Source: Actinobacteria bacterium 69-20 (GTDB lineage: Bacteria > Actinomycetota > Actinomycetes > Mycobacteriales > Nakamurellaceae). From it: a stretch of 64,000 nt of DNA. The DNA is taken from contig MKSW01000027.1 of assembly GCA_001897425.1 (NCBI GenBank), forward strand, positions 48,499 through 112,498, read 5' to 3'. The notes beneath the pieces are model-generated. The model had not been told where the DNA came from. It saw only the letters and a list, made by a program, of their open reading frames with translations, and searched no databases. Positions 43,597 to 52,485 of the stretch are shown here, piece after piece (positions within the stretch are counted from its first letter, which is position 1; every line of letters starts with the position of its first letter). The translations under genes and the position numbers were made by a program.

Positions 43597-43628
43597 GGCG
43601 ACCTGCACGGCTCTGCACCAAGGTCGCC
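43597..43628. promoter_or_regulatory. inverted repeat in the divergent alpha-glucosidase/nucleoside hydrolase region
   Basis: GGCGACCT and AGGTCGCC form an 8-bp inverted repeat with a 16-nt spacer containing two GCAC segments. It sits about 75 bp before the nucleoside hydrolase. It may be an operator or a leader hairpin; nothing more in the 280-bp gap is clear. Confidence 0.3.
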
Positions 43629-43701
43629 AACCGGCGTTGTTATGGTGCGGTAGGCCACGTCGGCCTCACGCCCCGCCGTGGCATCTCTCTGGGGAGTTTC
43701 G

Positions 43702-44757
43702 GTGATATCTGATCCATCGGCACCTACGGACACGATTCCGCTCATCGTGGACGTCGATACCGGCATCGATGATTCTCTGGCCTTGCTGTATCTCATGGCG
43801 AGCCCAGAGGCGGACATTCTGGCGATCACCTGCACGGCGGGAAATGTGCCCGCTCGGCAAGTGGCGACCAATAACCTGGCCTGGCTGGACCTCTGCGCCT
43901 ACCGCGACGTGGAGGTCGCGATCGGCGCCGAAGTCCCGATCGTCCAGCCGTTGATGACGACGGAAGAAACGCACGGTCCGCAGGGCATCGGATACGCCGA
44001 ACTGCCGGCGCCGAACCGGCCGCTGTCGACGCGCCACGCGACCGCGGTCTGGTGCAGTCTGGCTCGTAGCCGCCCGGGGGAGATCACCGGGTTGGTCACG
44101 GGCCCGCTCACCAATCTTGCGCTCGCGATCAAGCTCGACCCCGAGCTTCCGCGTCTTCTCAAGCGGCTGGTGGTGATGGGCGGGGCGTTCAATCACGCGG
44201 GAAATACCCGCCCGACGACCGAGTGGAACATCGCCGTCGACCCCGATGCGGCGAAGATCGTCTTCGATGCGTTCTCCGGGCTCCCCGCGGATCGGCGTCC
44301 GATCATCTGCGCGCTGGACGTCACCGAACGCATCGAGATGACGCCGGAGCACGTGGCCGAACTCGCCCGAGTGGCCGGAAGCGTACCCGCCGAGGTCATC
44401 AGCCGCGAGGATCCGGCGGGCACCCGATCCTCCGCATCGAATCGCGTGGTTCGGCACCTTTCGGACGCGGTGCGCTTCTACATGGAGTTCCATGCGTCCC
44501 ACGACCAGGGATTCCTGGCACACATGCACGATCCGTTCGCGGCGGCCGTCGCGCTGGACGCGAGTCTGGCCGAGTTCATGGCGGCTACCGTGGATGTCGA
44601 GATCGATGGGACATTGACTCGCGGCCAAACGGTCGCCGACTGGCGCGGGATGTGGGGTCGGCCGCCGAACGTGGATGTCGTCATCAATACCGACCCGGCC
44701 GAATTCTTTCGTCGGCTGATCGATCGCGTCGGGCCCTATGCCCGCGCCGTTGGCTGA
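43702..44757 (+). CDS. inosine/uridine-preferring nucleoside hydrolase
   Basis: A 351-aa nucleoside hydrolase that splits N-glycosidic bonds of ribonucleosides. The calcium- and ribose-binding signature IVDVDTGIDDSLAL is at the N-terminus (about 14-27). VTGPLTNLALAIK, LVVMGGAFNHAGNTRPTTEWNIAVDPDAA and HDPFAAAVALD supply the rest of the active site. GTG 43702 is chosen because GGGGAG lies 7 nt upstream. It is followed by a full ECF importer on the same strand, so it should process imported nucleosides. Whether it prefers purines or pyrimidines is not clear. Confidence 0.92.
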   Translation: MISDPSAPTDTIPLIVDVDTGIDDSLALLYLMASPEADILAITCTAGNVPARQVATNNLAWLDLCAYRDVEVAIGAEVPIVQPLMTTEETHGPQGIGYAELPAPNRPLSTRHATAVWCSLARSRPGEITGLVTGPLTNLALAIKLDPELPRLLKRLVVMGGAFNHAGNTRPTTEWNIAVDPDAAKIVFDAFSGLPADRRPIICALDVTERIEMTPEHVAELARVAGSVPAEVISREDPAGTRSSASNRVVRHLSDAVRFYMEFHASHDQGFLAHMHDPFAAAVALDASLAEFMAATVDVEIDGTLTRGQTVADWRGMWGRPPNVDVVINTDPAEFFRRLIDRVGPYARAVG

Positions 44758-44818
44758 CCGCGCCGGCCGTTCCGTTCTCGTTCGCACTCGACCCGTGACC
44801 TGGCCACAGGAGGCCGCG

Positions 44819-45649
44819 ATGCCACATTCGACCAACGGCGCCGACTCTCGCCGTGCCCGTCACATCGCACTCGTCATTCTCGGGGCGCTGATCGTCGTCG
44901 CGACCTATCTCTATCTCGTGGTCTGGCGGCCGACCGAGATCGCTCACACGAGCACCGGTCGCGCGTCACTGATAGCCATCGGTGGTTACGTGATCGGCGC
45001 CGTCTTGCTCGCGGTCGGGTCGATCCACCGGTTGCCGACGACCACCGTGGCGCTGATCCCGGTCGCGATCGCGTTGAATATCGTTGTGGGACAGATCGTC
45101 TCGGTCATCGGACTACCGGTGTACCTGGATTCGATCGGCACGGTGCTCGTCTCGGTGCTGGCCGGGCCGGCGGCAGGCGTGGTGACCGGCATCCTGACCA
45201 ACGTGATCTGGGGTCTCACGCTGAGCCCGATCGCGTTGCCGTTCGCGGTCGTGCAGGTGGTGATCGGCATCTTCGCCGGTACCGCGGCGCGGTGGGGGAT
45301 GTTCCGGCGTGTCTACACCGCACCCCTCGCCGGGCTCGTCACCGGCGTGGTCGCCGCCATGGTGTCCGCGCCGATCGCGGCGTTCGTGTTCGGCGGCGCG
45401 ACCGGCGGCGGAGCAGGAGCGATCGTCGGGGCGTTCCAGGCGATGGGCCAATCCCTGCTGGGCGCAACCACGCTGCAGGGGCTGCTGTCCGACCCGGTGG
45501 ACAAGGCGATCACCTTCACCGTGGTGGCGCTGCTGCTCATCGCGCTGCCTGCCCGATTCCTGCAGCGGTTCCCGTTCGCCCGTGCGCATCGCGTCTTCGG
45601 GCGGACCGGGCCGAAGGCGGCGCAGACCGCCTTAGCACGCGAGGGCTGA
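44819..45649 (+). CDS. ECF transporter S component, probable nucleoside specificity
   Basis: A 276-aa membrane protein with about six to seven helices. TTVALIPVAIALNIVVGQIVSVIGLPVYLDSIGTVLVSVLAGP is characteristic of the ECF S-component group that carries an extra long helix region, and GILTNVIWGLTLSPIALPF follows. The S component binds the substrate and docks to the T/A/A' module encoded next. Beside a nucleoside hydrolase, a nucleoside or nucleobase ligand is the natural inference. ATG 44819 has ACAGGAGG directly upstream. Confidence 0.82.
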   Translation: MPHSTNGADSRRARHIALVILGALIVVATYLYLVVWRPTEIAHTSTGRASLIAIGGYVIGAVLLAVGSIHRLPTTTVALIPVAIALNIVVGQIVSVIGLPVYLDSIGTVLVSVLAGPAAGVVTGILTNVIWGLTLSPIALPFAVVQVVIGIFAGTAARWGMFRRVYTAPLAGLVTGVVAAMVSAPIAAFVFGGATGGGAGAIVGAFQAMGQSLLGATTLQGLLSDPVDKAITFTVVALLLIALPARFLQRFPFARAHRVFGRTGPKAAQTALAREG

Positions 45650-45654
45650 CGGCA

Positions 45655-46434
45655 ATGTCCTCGACCGTCTACGTCGACCGCGGCTCTCCGGTACATCGGC
45701 TCAACCCCATGACGAAATTGGTTGCGATGCTCTGCGTCATCGTGATCGTTTTCGCCCTGCCGGTGTGGTGGGTATCGGGTCTCGTCCTCGCTGTCGCGAT
45801 CATTCCGGTCGCCGTCATATCCCGATGCGGCAGGACGCTGTCCCGAATCAGCGCCACGATACTGCTGCCCATCCTCGTCGTCCTGTTCGTGGTGCAGGGC
45901 TTGACGTTTCCCGGCGGGAAGACAGCGCTCGTCAGCTGGGGCGTGTTCACGGTCACCAGCGAGGGCCTGCACTTCGCGCTGGGCATCGGCCTGCGCCTCG
46001 TGTGCCTGGTGCTCGCGTCGGTGCTGCTCGTCCTCACCACCCATCCTGGTGACTTGATGAGCGCCCTCACCGCGCGGGGGATGTCACCGAAGTTCGGCTA
46101 CATCATCAGCTCGACGCTGCAGTTGATCCCGGCGTTCCGCGACCGTGCGAACGCGATCCTGCTCGCCCAGCAGGCCCGGGGACTGTCGGTGAAGGGCAGC
46201 CCGCTGCGACGGATCAAAATCATGATGCCGCTACTCGGGCCGCTGATCCTCGGAATGTTCACGGACGTGGAAGACAGATCGACCGCCATGGAAGCGCGCG
46301 GATTCGGGTCGACGGCCCGACGGACATCACTGGTCCCGGTGCCTGATTCGAGCGTGCAGCGGGTGTCGCGCTGGGTGATGCCTGCGGTGTCACTCGCGGT
46401 GATCGTGGTGCCGTTCGCGACGGGGGCATTGTGA
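45655..46434 (+). CDS. ECF transporter T component (EcfT)
   Basis: A 259-aa energy-coupling transmembrane protein. RGSPVHRLNPMTKLVAMLCVIVIVFALP is the family N-terminus. LTARGMSPKFGYIISSTLQLIPAFRDRANAILLAQQARGLSVKG holds the two coupling helices with A-R-G motifs (MEARGFGS is the second). It links the S component to the ATPases. The start is 6 bp after the S-component stop, and it overlaps the first ATPase gene by 4 nt. Confidence 0.9.
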   Translation: MSSTVYVDRGSPVHRLNPMTKLVAMLCVIVIVFALPVWWVSGLVLAVAIIPVAVISRCGRTLSRISATILLPILVVLFVVQGLTFPGGKTALVSWGVFTVTSEGLHFALGIGLRLVCLVLASVLLVLTTHPGDLMSALTARGMSPKFGYIISSTLQLIPAFRDRANAILLAQQARGLSVKGSPLRRIKIMMPLLGPLILGMFTDVEDRSTAMEARGFGSTARRTSLVPVPDSSVQRVSRWVMPAVSLAVIVVPFATGAL

Positions 46435-47282
46435 TTCGGCTGGACGGAGTGTCGTATGCGTACCCGGACGCTGTTCGTCCTGTGCTGGAGAATGTGAGCC
46501 TCGACATCGGTCGCGGAGCTATTGCCGGAATACTCGGGGCGTCGGGAGCGGGGAAGACGACGCTGGCGAAGATCATGGCGGGCTTCATCCCCGCTGTCGA
46601 CGGCGGCGAGTTGAGCGGGACCGTGTCGGTCGACGGACAAGGCATGGGCGACCTGCCGCTGGCCGAGGCGGTGTCCCGTGTCGGGCTGGTGATCCAGAAT
46701 CCGTTCAACCAAATCTCGGGCGCCCGCTATACGGTTCGCGAGGAGATCGCGTTCGGCTTGGAGAATTTCGGTGTCGCACGGCCCGAAATGCAAGGCCGGG
46801 TCGACGAAGTCGCCGAGCTGCTGAATCTCGGACCGCTGCTCGATCGCTCCCCGTACGAGTTATCCGGCGGCCAGCAGCAACTCGTCGCGATCGCCTCGAT
46901 GATCGTGCTTCGAACACCGGTCCTCGTGATGGATGAACCGACATCGCAACTGGATCCGGCGGGCACACGAATGGTGTTCGACGTGCTGTCGACACTGCGC
47001 GGCACCGGGATCACGGTCGTCATCTTCGAGCACAAGCTCGAGTTGCTGCACCAGCACGCGGATGCGCTGTACGTGCTCGCCGACCGGTCGATCGTCGCCG
47101 CCGGAGACCCGACCGACATCCTCGCCGACGCGCGATTGGCCGAGTGGCACATCGGCTCGACGCGGTACACGCGGGCCGCGCGCGCGGCCCAGGATCGGGG
47201 GTTGCTGGCCGGGTTGCAGCACCTGCCGGTGTCCCTGGAGCAGGCGGTCGCGGTTTTCGCGGATGACGGCGGTGCGCGATGA
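46431..47282 (+). CDS. ECF transporter ATP-binding subunit (A)
   Basis: A 283-aa ABC ATPase. Walker A GASGAGKTT (about 34), Q-loop VGLVIQNPFNQISG, signature YELSGGQQQLVAI, Walker B PVLVMDEPTSQLDP and the H-loop variant FEHKLELL are all visible. The ISG after the Q-loop is typical of one of the two unequal ECF ATPases. It pairs with the next gene, which it overlaps by 4 nt. Confidence 0.9.
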   Translation: MIRLDGVSYAYPDAVRPVLENVSLDIGRGAIAGILGASGAGKTTLAKIMAGFIPAVDGGELSGTVSVDGQGMGDLPLAEAVSRVGLVIQNPFNQISGARYTVREEIAFGLENFGVARPEMQGRVDEVAELLNLGPLLDRSPYELSGGQQQLVAIASMIVLRTPVLVMDEPTSQLDPAGTRMVFDVLSTLRGTGITVVIFEHKLELLHQHADALYVLADRSIVAAGDPTDILADARLAEWHIGSTRYTRAARAAQDRGLLAGLQHLPVSLEQAVAVFADDGGAR

Positions 47283-48106
47283 CCGGCATGCCACTGCGTT
47301 TCGAGGAGGTGCACTACCGCTATCCCGCCGGAGTCGAAGCGATACGCGGCGTTTCACTCGCGATTGAGCCCGGCGAACGCGTGGCGATCGTCGGCCAGAA
47401 CGGCGCCGGTAAGACGACGTTGGTGCGTCATCTCAACGGCATTTTGAAGCCGACGGTGGGGGCGGTTCACGTCGGCGACTGGTTGACGGCGGACCATGAC
47501 ATCGCGGAACTGGCCGCGCGCGTGGGATACGTCTTCCAGAACCCCGACGAACAGCTCTTCGCCCGGAGCGTTCAGGCCGATGTCGAATTCGGGCCGCGGA
47601 ACCTCGGCGTGGCGCCGGAGGAAACGACGCGGCGCGCCGAGCAGGCATTGGCGACGGTGGGTCTCGTCGAGCAGAGGAACGCGCACCCGCATCATCTCTC
47701 GCTCAGCGAACGCAAGCGCGTTGCGTTGGCAGGGGTCCTCGCGATGCACACCCCGATCGTTGTCCTCGACGAACCCACGACAGGGCAGGACGCGGCCGGT
47801 ATCGACATGGTCGGGACGGTGCTGGACACGCTCGCCGCCGACGGGCGCACAGTCATCGTCATCACCCACGACATGGACTTCTGCGCCGAACATTTTAGGC
47901 GCGTCGTAGTCATGACGAACGGGCAGATTCAAGCGGACGGGGACACGCGAACCATCTTCGGGCTGGAGGAGGCCTTGGCCGAGGCAGCCGTGGAGCCGCC
48001 ACAGCTCGTTCGCCTGTCTCAGCGGCTCGGATGGGAATATTCTCCGCTGAACACCGAAGAATTCGTCGAATACTGTGCGCGCCGCAGGTCGGAACGAATC
48101 GGGTGA
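47279..48106 (+). CDS. ECF transporter ATP-binding subunit (A')
   Basis: A 275-aa ABC ATPase, the second of the ECF pair. Walker A is GQNGAGKTT (about 40), Q-loop YVFQNPDEQLFA, signature region HLSLSERKRVALAG, Walker B IVVLDEPTTGQD and the switch ITHDMDF. The signature reads LSLSERKR rather than the usual LSGGQ, so the two ATPase sites may differ in activity. It ends the nucleoside-uptake operon; a dispersed repeat lies just beyond. Confidence 0.9.
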   Translation: MTGMPLRFEEVHYRYPAGVEAIRGVSLAIEPGERVAIVGQNGAGKTTLVRHLNGILKPTVGAVHVGDWLTADHDIAELAARVGYVFQNPDEQLFARSVQADVEFGPRNLGVAPEETTRRAEQALATVGLVEQRNAHPHHLSLSERKRVALAGVLAMHTPIVVLDEPTTGQDAAGIDMVGTVLDTLAADGRTVIVITHDMDFCAEHFRRVVVMTNGQIQADGDTRTIFGLEEALAEAAVEPPQLVRLSQRLGWEYSPLNTEEFVEYCARRRSERIG

Positions 48107-48146
48107 CTGAATGGGCCTAGCGGGCGTGGCGACGCTCCAGCCAGTG

Positions 48147-48236
48147 GGCACGTCCGCCGACTCGTCGGCATGAGTATCGAGAGCGCGGGCGGGCTCAGGT
48201 CATTCGCGTCAGGCGCCGTCATACTCGGTGAAGCGC
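48147..48236. repeat. ~90-bp dispersed extragenic repeat, copy 1
   Basis: Matches 59231-59320 at roughly 85% by eye, including TTCGCGTCAGGCGCCGTCATACTCG exactly in its right half. Both copies lie just past the 3' end of a plus-strand gene. GAGTAT and ATACTC near the ends of this copy are inverted, so a folded RNA is possible. Confidence 0.7.
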
Positions 48237-48278
48237 AGTGATCCGGGGTGCGGAGGTCAGGCGGCCGAGATTCGGTGC

Positions 48279-48827
48279 TCAGCCGGCCGGGGTAGAGGCC
48301 ACGTCGACATGCACGCGGCCCCAGAGGATCAGCGTCACGCCGTCCACCAGCAGGTTGATACCGAGCAGGACGCCCAGCAGTGTAAACGTCGCCTGCACCG
48401 GGTTGAACAGCACGATCAGGCCCAGGACGATGCCGGCGATGCCGCTGACGACCAACATCCAGCGTCCCGGCACGGGTTGCACGCCCGCGATCAGGCGGAC
48501 GATCCCGGCGACCAGGAAGACCATGCCGGCCATCAGGGTGATCACGCCGGCGCCGGTCTCCGGGTGCCGCAGGATCATCAGGCCGAGCACGCCCACCAGC
48601 GCACCGGTGAGCAGCGTGGACCAGAAGCCCCCGCCCTTGCCGATCTTGAACAGCGAGGCGACTACGCCGACGATGCCCGTGATCAGCGCCATCCACCCGA
48701 GGAACAGGACAGTGACCACGGTCGCGATGACCACGTCCCCGAGTACGATCAGCCCGCCGATGATCAGCAGGATGCCCCACGCGATGTCGAAACCGGTGCG
48801 CCTGCGCTAGATCGAGATTTGCGTCAT
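48279..48827 (-). pseudogene. DUF308 (HdeD-like) membrane protein with an amber codon at position 7
   Basis: From ATG 48827 the frame reads MTQISI, then TAG (48807-48809), then RRRTGFDIAWGILLIIGGLIVLGD and on in one frame to the end: five or six hydrophobic segments with the DUF308 pattern GIVGVVASLF, LMILRHPETGAG and GVLLGINLLVDGV. Apart from TAG, the frame is intact over 182 codons. A TATATT -10 box sits 6 nt before this ATG, so it is the natural start. Either the gene is inactive, or translation restarts downstream (GTG 48734 would drop most of the first helix), or the stop is read through. Confidence 0.65.
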
Positions 48828-48833
48828 GCGGCC

Positions 48834-48839
48834 AATATA
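48834..48839 (-). promoter_or_regulatory. -10 box TATATT before the DUF308 ATG
   Basis: TATATT on the minus strand ends 6 nt before ATG 48827, with no ribosome-binding site between. This spacing indicates a leaderless transcript and supports that ATG as the ancestral start. Confidence 0.5.
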
Positions 48840-48923
48840 GGCAAACGGGCGTCGATCCGCCCAACTCGTCGGCGCGTCGTTCCCCGAGACCCAGGCCGCG
48901 GTGGAGCGGGGCGCCCCACCGCG

Positions 48924-49778
48924 TTACCGGCCGATGTTGCGATACTTCCGGGTGCACAGCAGGCCGAAGAGAAGGCCGATGCCCACGGTCCAGGCCAGTG
49001 ACTGCCACACCAACGATCCGGTGGTCGAACCGGCCAGCAGCATCTCGCGCTGGGCGCCGGTTGCCGTGTCGCCGAGGATCAACGACCGTGCCGCGTTGAT
49101 CACCACGCTCACCGGCTGGTGCGTCGCGAACCCTTGCAGCCACCCCGGCATGGTGGCCACCGGCACGAAGGCCGACGACGCGAATGTCAGCGGGAAGATG
49201 ATCGGGAACGTCGCGGCGTTCACCGCGTCCGGGCTTCGGACGGTGAGCCCGATCAGCGCATACCCCAGGCTCACCGCCAGCGCGAACAGGAGCAGCAGCA
49301 GGCCCGCCAGGATCAGACCCGACACGCTCGCCGGCCGGAAACCCACGACGAACCCGGTGGCGAGGAGTACCAGCAGGCCGATCGCGTTGTTCAGGGTGTC
49401 GGCGACGACCCGGCCGCCGAAGACCGCGCTGCGGGACATCGGCAAGGATCTGAGCCGGTTGACGAACCCCTTCTGCAGGTCGTCTGAAAGCGCGAAACCG
49501 GTCACTCCTGCACTGAACAGGACCGTTTGCACGGCGATGCCGGGGATCAGGTAATTCACGTAGTTGATCCCGTTCAGGCCGCTGATCGCGCCGCCGAACA
49601 CGTACCGGAACAGCAGCACGAACATGATGGGCGAGACGATGTTGAACATCACCATCTCGGGCTGCCGCATGAGCCGGCGCACGTTGCGGCCGGCCATGGC
49701 CATGGTGTCGCGTAACGCCCACCATGCGCCGCCGGTGGGAAGCGCGAGCGGCGGCAGGGGCGCGGACAGTTGCGTCAT
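48924..49778 (-). CDS. ABC-2 type exporter permease, DrrB-like
   Basis: A 284-aa membrane component of a drug/lipid-type ABC exporter. The soluble N-terminus leads to AMAGRNVRRLMRQPEMVMFNIVSPIMFVLLFRYVFGGAI, the usual DrrB opening, then six helices. LPGIAV-like NYLIPGIAVQTVLFSAGVTG and GFVNRLRSLPMSRSAVFGGRV are the conserved loop and coupling region. The start overlaps the ATPase stop by 4 nt. Substrate unknown; export of a hydrophobic compound is likely. Confidence 0.9.
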   Translation of the reverse strand: MTQLSAPLPPLALPTGGAWWALRDTMAMAGRNVRRLMRQPEMVMFNIVSPIMFVLLFRYVFGGAISGLNGINYVNYLIPGIAVQTVLFSAGVTGFALSDDLQKGFVNRLRSLPMSRSAVFGGRVVADTLNNAIGLLVLLATGFVVGFRPASVSGLILAGLLLLLFALAVSLGYALIGLTVRSPDAVNAATFPIIFPLTFASSAFVPVATMPGWLQGFATHQPVSVVINAARSLILGDTATGAQREMLLAGSTTGSLVWQSLAWTVGIGLLFGLLCTRKYRNIGR

Positions 49779-50791
49779 GAGTGCACTTCCCGTCGGACGG
49801 CGGTATCGGTAGCAGCGGCCGGGCCGCCGGGCGCACCGTCCGGCGGCGCGGCCTCCTCGGCGGCATGGCCGGTCAGTGCGAGGAACACGTCGTCCAGGCT
49901 CGGTTCCCGGAGCTGCAGCGACCGGGCCTCCAGACCGGCCGCATCGAGCGCGCGCACCACCTCGACGAGGGTCGAGGTGCCCTCGGCCGGAACCGTCGCG
50001 ATGTCACCGTTCACGCTGGCCTCACCGGCGCCGAGGCCGGCCACGGCCTCCCGCAGCCGGCCCGTGTGCTCCGGGTTCTCGAGCTGGATCTCGACGACAG
50101 CCCCGCCCAATTCCGCCTTGAGCTGCGCGGGCGTGCCTTCGGCGATCACCCGGCCGTGATCGACGACGGCAACCCGGTCGGCGAGTCGATCCGCCTCCTC
50201 CAGGTACTGCGTCGTCAGCAGCAGCGTGGTGCCGCCCTGCTTAAGTTCGTCGATCACGCCCCATAGATCGATGCGACTGCGTGGGTCGAGGCCCGTGGTG
50301 GGCTCGTCCAGGAACAGCACCGGCGGCCGGCAGATGAGCGCGGCGGCAAGGTCGAGCCGACGACGCATACCTCCCGAATACGTCTTGGCGATGCGTCGTG
50401 CCGCCTCCGTGAGCCCGAACTGGTCGAGCAACTCGACTCCGCGCGCCCGCGCCTCATGCGGGGACAGATGGTTCAAACGGCCGACGAGCGTCAGGTTCTC
50501 GATACCGGTCAGCATCTCGTCCACCGCGGGGTACTGGCCCGCCAACCCGAAACGGCGGCGCGCTGCTGCAGGATGCTTGACGACATCCACGTCGGCGACG
50601 AACGCCCGGCCGGCATCCGGCAGCAACAGCGTGGTGAGCACGTTCACCGCAGTCGTCTTGCCGGCGCCGTTCGGGCCTAACAGCCCGAGCACCGTGCCGG
50701 ACGGCACCGCGAACGACACCCCGTCGAGCGCTCGCACGGACTTGCCGAAGCCCTTCACCAGGCCCTCGGCAACGATGGCGGAATCGCTCAT
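49775..50791 (-). CDS. ABC exporter ATPase, DrrA-like
   Basis: A 338-aa daunorubicin-resistance-type ATPase. Walker A is GPNGAGKTT, Q-loop FGLAGQYPAVDEML, signature YSGGMRRRLDLAAAL, Walker B VLFLDEPTTGLDP and H-loop TTQYLEEADR. The C-terminal ~110 residues (GGAVVEIQLENPEHTG to REPSLDDVFLALTGHA) are the DrrA regulatory extension. ATG 50791 has AGGAGGAACC upstream. It forms a two-gene operon with the permease. Confidence 0.92.
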   Translation of the reverse strand: MSDSAIVAEGLVKGFGKSVRALDGVSFAVPSGTVLGLLGPNGAGKTTAVNVLTTLLLPDAGRAFVADVDVVKHPAAARRRFGLAGQYPAVDEMLTGIENLTLVGRLNHLSPHEARARGVELLDQFGLTEAARRIAKTYSGGMRRRLDLAAALICRPPVLFLDEPTTGLDPRSRIDLWGVIDELKQGGTTLLLTTQYLEEADRLADRVAVVDHGRVIAEGTPAQLKAELGGAVVEIQLENPEHTGRLREAVAGLGAGEASVNGDIATVPAEGTSTLVEVVRALDAAGLEARSLQLREPSLDDVFLALTGHAAEEAAPPDGAPGGPAAATDTAVRREVHS

Positions 50792-51103
50792 CGGTTCCTC
50801 CTGTTCGCGTCTCTTCTTCAGCGTTCCTTTTTGAGGGTCGCCTTCAGCGTTCCCGGCAGGCTACACGGAAGATCTGACAACGCGTCATCTATGTGCCGCA
50901 CTCATCCGGTTCGGCTCCCGACCCATTGTGTGGCCCGTTGTGTGGCGCAGCGCCGTGCCGGTTTCGTATCGCGCCGCGGAGTCCGGGCATCCGCGATGGT
51001 CACGATCTCGTAACGGCTCTTCCGCGGCTACACGCGCAGTGCTTTACTTACTACTAAACAAAGCGCTTAATAAACAATCACGCCGACCGCGAAGCGAGGA
51101 GCG
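50792..51103. other. divergent promoter region between the DrrA-like and ROK genes
   Basis: 312 bp without a gene. On the minus strand TAGCCT (50858-50863) is a likely -10 box for the exporter. Short direct repeats (CTTCAGCGTTCC twice; TTGTGTGGC twice) are present. Next to the ROK gene an AT-rich stretch at about 51050-51076 centres on the palindrome AAGCGCTT, flanked by TAAACAA and AATAAAC. It stands out from the GC-rich surroundings and is a candidate operator. GCGAGGAGCG before 51104 holds the ribosome-binding site. Confidence 0.45.
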
Positions 51104-52342
51104 ATGAGCGTCGAATCCGCGCCGATGCAGGACACGATGATCCAGTCCTCGATCCTCGGCATGCTCGGCTCCCGCGGTGCCATGTCCCGAGCCGACCTCG
51201 CGCGTGCGCTGAAGGTCAGTTCGGCCACCGTCACCCAGATCTGCAAGCTGCTGATCGCGCGCGAGATGATCGCGGAGACCGATGATCTCGCTCCCTCCCG
51301 CGGTGGCCGGCCGGCCCGGCTGCTCGAACTCGTCAGCTCCGCCGGGACCGCCGTCGGCGTCAAGGTGACCGCCGACCACATCGCCGTGGTGCAGGTCGGT
51401 CTCGACGGCACGGTCGAGTCGTCCCGCACCATCGACTTCGCGGCGCTGCGACCCGACTCCCTCGACCAGCTCGCGCGGGGCCTCGCCGATGTGATCGGTG
51501 CGCTGCCCGGCCGCCTGCTCGGCGTCGGGGTCGCGGTCCCCGGCTCGGTCGACTCGCGCGATTCCGGGATCGTCGACGCACCGACCCTGAACTGGTCGGA
51601 TGCGCAGATCGGAGCGATCCTACGCACCCGGCTCCACCTGCCCGTGCTGGTCGAGAACGACGTCAACGCCGTCGCGGTCGCCGACCGGCTCTACGGTGCG
51701 GGGCAGGATCACGACACCTACCTCGTCGTGACCATCGGTCGCGGCGTCGGCTCGGCCATCGTCATCGACGGGATCGTGCGCCGCGGCGCGAACGGCGGCG
51801 CAGGCGAGATCGGCCACATGTCCGTCGACCCCGCGGGGCCGGTGTGCGAATGCGGCTCGCGCGGTTGCCTCGAAGCCCTGATCGGCGCGCCCGCGCTCGT
51901 GCAGAAGGGCCACGAGCGGGGGGTGCTGGCCGGAAAACAGGGCGGCGCAGAGCTTCTCGAAGCCGCCCGGCAGGGCAACGACGCCGCCCGGCGGATCTAT
52001 ACCGACGCCGGCGACGCCCTCGGCCGGGCACTGTCCGGGGTGGTCCAGATGCTCGACCCGGAGATGGTGGTGCTGCTCGGCGAGGGCACCGACGCGTGGA
52101 CCTATTGGCAGCCCGGATTCGAGACCTCGTTCCGCAGCGGGCTGATGCCGTCGCGCCGCGGCGTGCCGTTCCTGGTGGAAACCTGGTCGGATTACCAATG
52201 GGCGCTCGGCGCCGCCGCACTGGTGTTGTCCGCGCCGTTCGATGCGAGCGGAGCCGGCGGCGAGCAGGGGCGGTGGGTTCGGGCCAGGCTGCAGCGCCCG
52301 GCCGAGAAGGACGCATCGCCGACGGCCGGAGCACGGCCATGA
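51104..52342 (+). CDS. ROK-family transcriptional regulator
   Basis: A 412-aa XylR/NagC-type repressor. A winged helix-turn-helix occupies residues 10-75 (AMSRADLARALKVSSATVTQICKLLIAREMI, then GGRPARLLEL). The ROK sugar-binding domain has VENDVNAVAVADRLYGAG and VTIGRGVGSAIVIDG, and the zinc motif GEIGHMSVDPAGPVCECGSRGCLE with all four ligands (H, C, C, C). It lies at the head of a sugar importer and glycosidase locus, so it most likely regulates that locus in response to a sugar. The AT-rich palindrome upstream may be its operator. Confidence 0.92.
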   Translation: MSVESAPMQDTMIQSSILGMLGSRGAMSRADLARALKVSSATVTQICKLLIAREMIAETDDLAPSRGGRPARLLELVSSAGTAVGVKVTADHIAVVQVGLDGTVESSRTIDFAALRPDSLDQLARGLADVIGALPGRLLGVGVAVPGSVDSRDSGIVDAPTLNWSDAQIGAILRTRLHLPVLVENDVNAVAVADRLYGAGQDHDTYLVVTIGRGVGSAIVIDGIVRRGANGGAGEIGHMSVDPAGPVCECGSRGCLEALIGAPALVQKGHERGVLAGKQGGAELLEAARQGNDAARRIYTDAGDALGRALSGVVQMLDPEMVVLLGEGTDAWTYWQPGFETSFRSGLMPSRRGVPFLVETWSDYQWALGAAALVLSAPFDASGAGGEQGRWVRARLQRPAEKDASPTAGARP

Positions 52343-52379
52343 CGCCAACCCCAGCGAGCTTCGCGGCGGCACGGGGCTC

Positions 52380-52407
52380 GGACACGAACAACGTCATAAC
52401 CGTTTCA
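52380..52407. repeat. short dispersed repeat, second copy of 32468-32495
   Basis: GGACACGAACAACGTCATAACCGTTTCA differs from the copy at 32468 at four positions. It lies in the spacer after the ROK gene, which argues that the permease start is downstream of it. Confidence 0.5.
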
Positions 52408-52485
52408 GCGCACCGAGATCCGGGGCGGGGCGACCGCCACAGTAGGCAGGAAGACACCCGTCTCCACTCGCATGGCGCGCGTCGG

